Positions 63,631 through 64,000 of a DNA stretch of 64,000 bases are shown piece by piece; positions within the stretch are counted from its first letter, which is position 1, and each line of letters begins with the position of its first letter. The notes beneath the pieces were generated by a model. It was given only the letters and a program-made list of their open reading frames with translations, was not told the origin of the DNA and made no database searches. The stretch is taken from the NCBI GenBank assembly GCA_030549495.1, contig JAUIRK010001034.1, positions 62,001 through 126,000 on the forward strand, written 5' to 3'. Source of the stretch: Nectonema munidae. Taxonomy: Eukaryota > Nematomorpha > Nectonematoida > Nectonematidae. Position numbers and translations under genes: made by a program.

Positions 63631-64000
63631 ACCAAAACACGAATTCATTTAAATCTTAAGCAAAAAGTAGAAGTTTTGGGAAAAGATGAAAATAAACAAA
63701 CTTGTTCCATTGCACTTTTTACGGAGTTTGTAAAAATCAGATATAATAAAAAATAAAGATAAAATTATTTCTTTATGGAAATCGTGTACAAGCGAAAAAA
63801 TAAAACTTGTAAATCTACAAAAAACTGCTCAGCATGATGTCAACGAAAGAGTTTTGAAGGGTTTTGCCTCTCTCGAAGTAAAAAAAGGGGAAAAAATTTT
63901 ACCGATTGTTATTGGAAAATATCAAAAGCCAAGATGCTTCAAAAACAAGTCTGCCAAATCCTTAGCAGTCAACTAAACAAAAAATCATGGATGACATCAA

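Larger units (their letters stand above)
62317..64000 (+). mobile_element. Pogo-like transposon, 5' part, runs off the window
   Basis: Starts CAGCAAAACCTGGATAAGCC after TA (62315-62316), the form of a pogo terminus. From about 63635 the frames read RIHLNLKQKVEVLGKDEN, then IISLWKSCTSEKIKLVNLQK and HDVNERVLKGFASL, resembling the two CENP-B-type helix-turn-helix units of pogo/Tigger transposases. Broken by frame changes. The catalytic domain would lie past the window end. The link between the terminus and the coding part is inferred. Confidence 0.5.

Overview
The window is AT-rich nuclear DNA from an animal. Its genes are split by long introns with GT-AG borders, it has no tRNA/rRNA operons or bacterial signals, and it is packed with decayed DNA transposons, LINEs and tRNA-derived SINEs. 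The two host genes recognised are a Wnt4-type Wnt ligand and the zinc-finger protein ZPR1. The transposon mix, base composition and Wnt4 sequence would suit an arthropod, perhaps a crustacean such as a copepod; that placement is a guess.

Layout. 1-5789: mostly featureless AT-rich DNA with one decayed LINE (about 3640-5180). 5790-27023 (+): four Wnt4 coding exons (5790-6028, 8503-8774, 21874-22088, 26771-27023) whose phases join perfectly; the signal-peptide exon(s) are not seen. The large introns hold two pogo-like relics or fragments, a complete hAT miniature element with a perfect 8-bp target duplication (19770-20196), SINEs, satellite-like units and a broken SCAND3/ZBED-type hAT transposon (22260 to about 24300). 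27745-29296: a broken Tigger/pogo transposon. 29300-34660: AT-rich, one SINE.

34661-60632 (-): the ZPR1 gene, eight exons joining in phase (60471-60632, 60322-60430, 56743-57044, 44953-45021, 41543-41609, 41318-41478, 39480-39590, 34661-34819). A ninth exon-like block with the ZPR1 C-terminal signature (34995-35129) lies out of order. ZPR1 introns carry an internally deleted hAT with intact ends (35908-38443), LINE pieces, a (CAT)n tract, a piggyBac-type miniature element (44535-44664), a broken piggyBac copy with a LINE-tail insertion flanked by an 86-bp duplication, an antisense hAT with a nested miniature hAT, and a KRBA2/Ginger-like integrase fossil. 62317 to the window end: the 5' part of another pogo-like transposon.

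The most unusual object is 52070-56647: a 4.6-kb non-coding unit bounded by TTAA and piggyBac-like inverted ends, containing two different tandem arrays that both have a period near 150 bp. Degenerate copies of one unit also sit in the Wnt4 intron. No operon-like logic exists; Wnt4 and ZPR1 are unrelated neighbours and the rest is mobile-element sediment.
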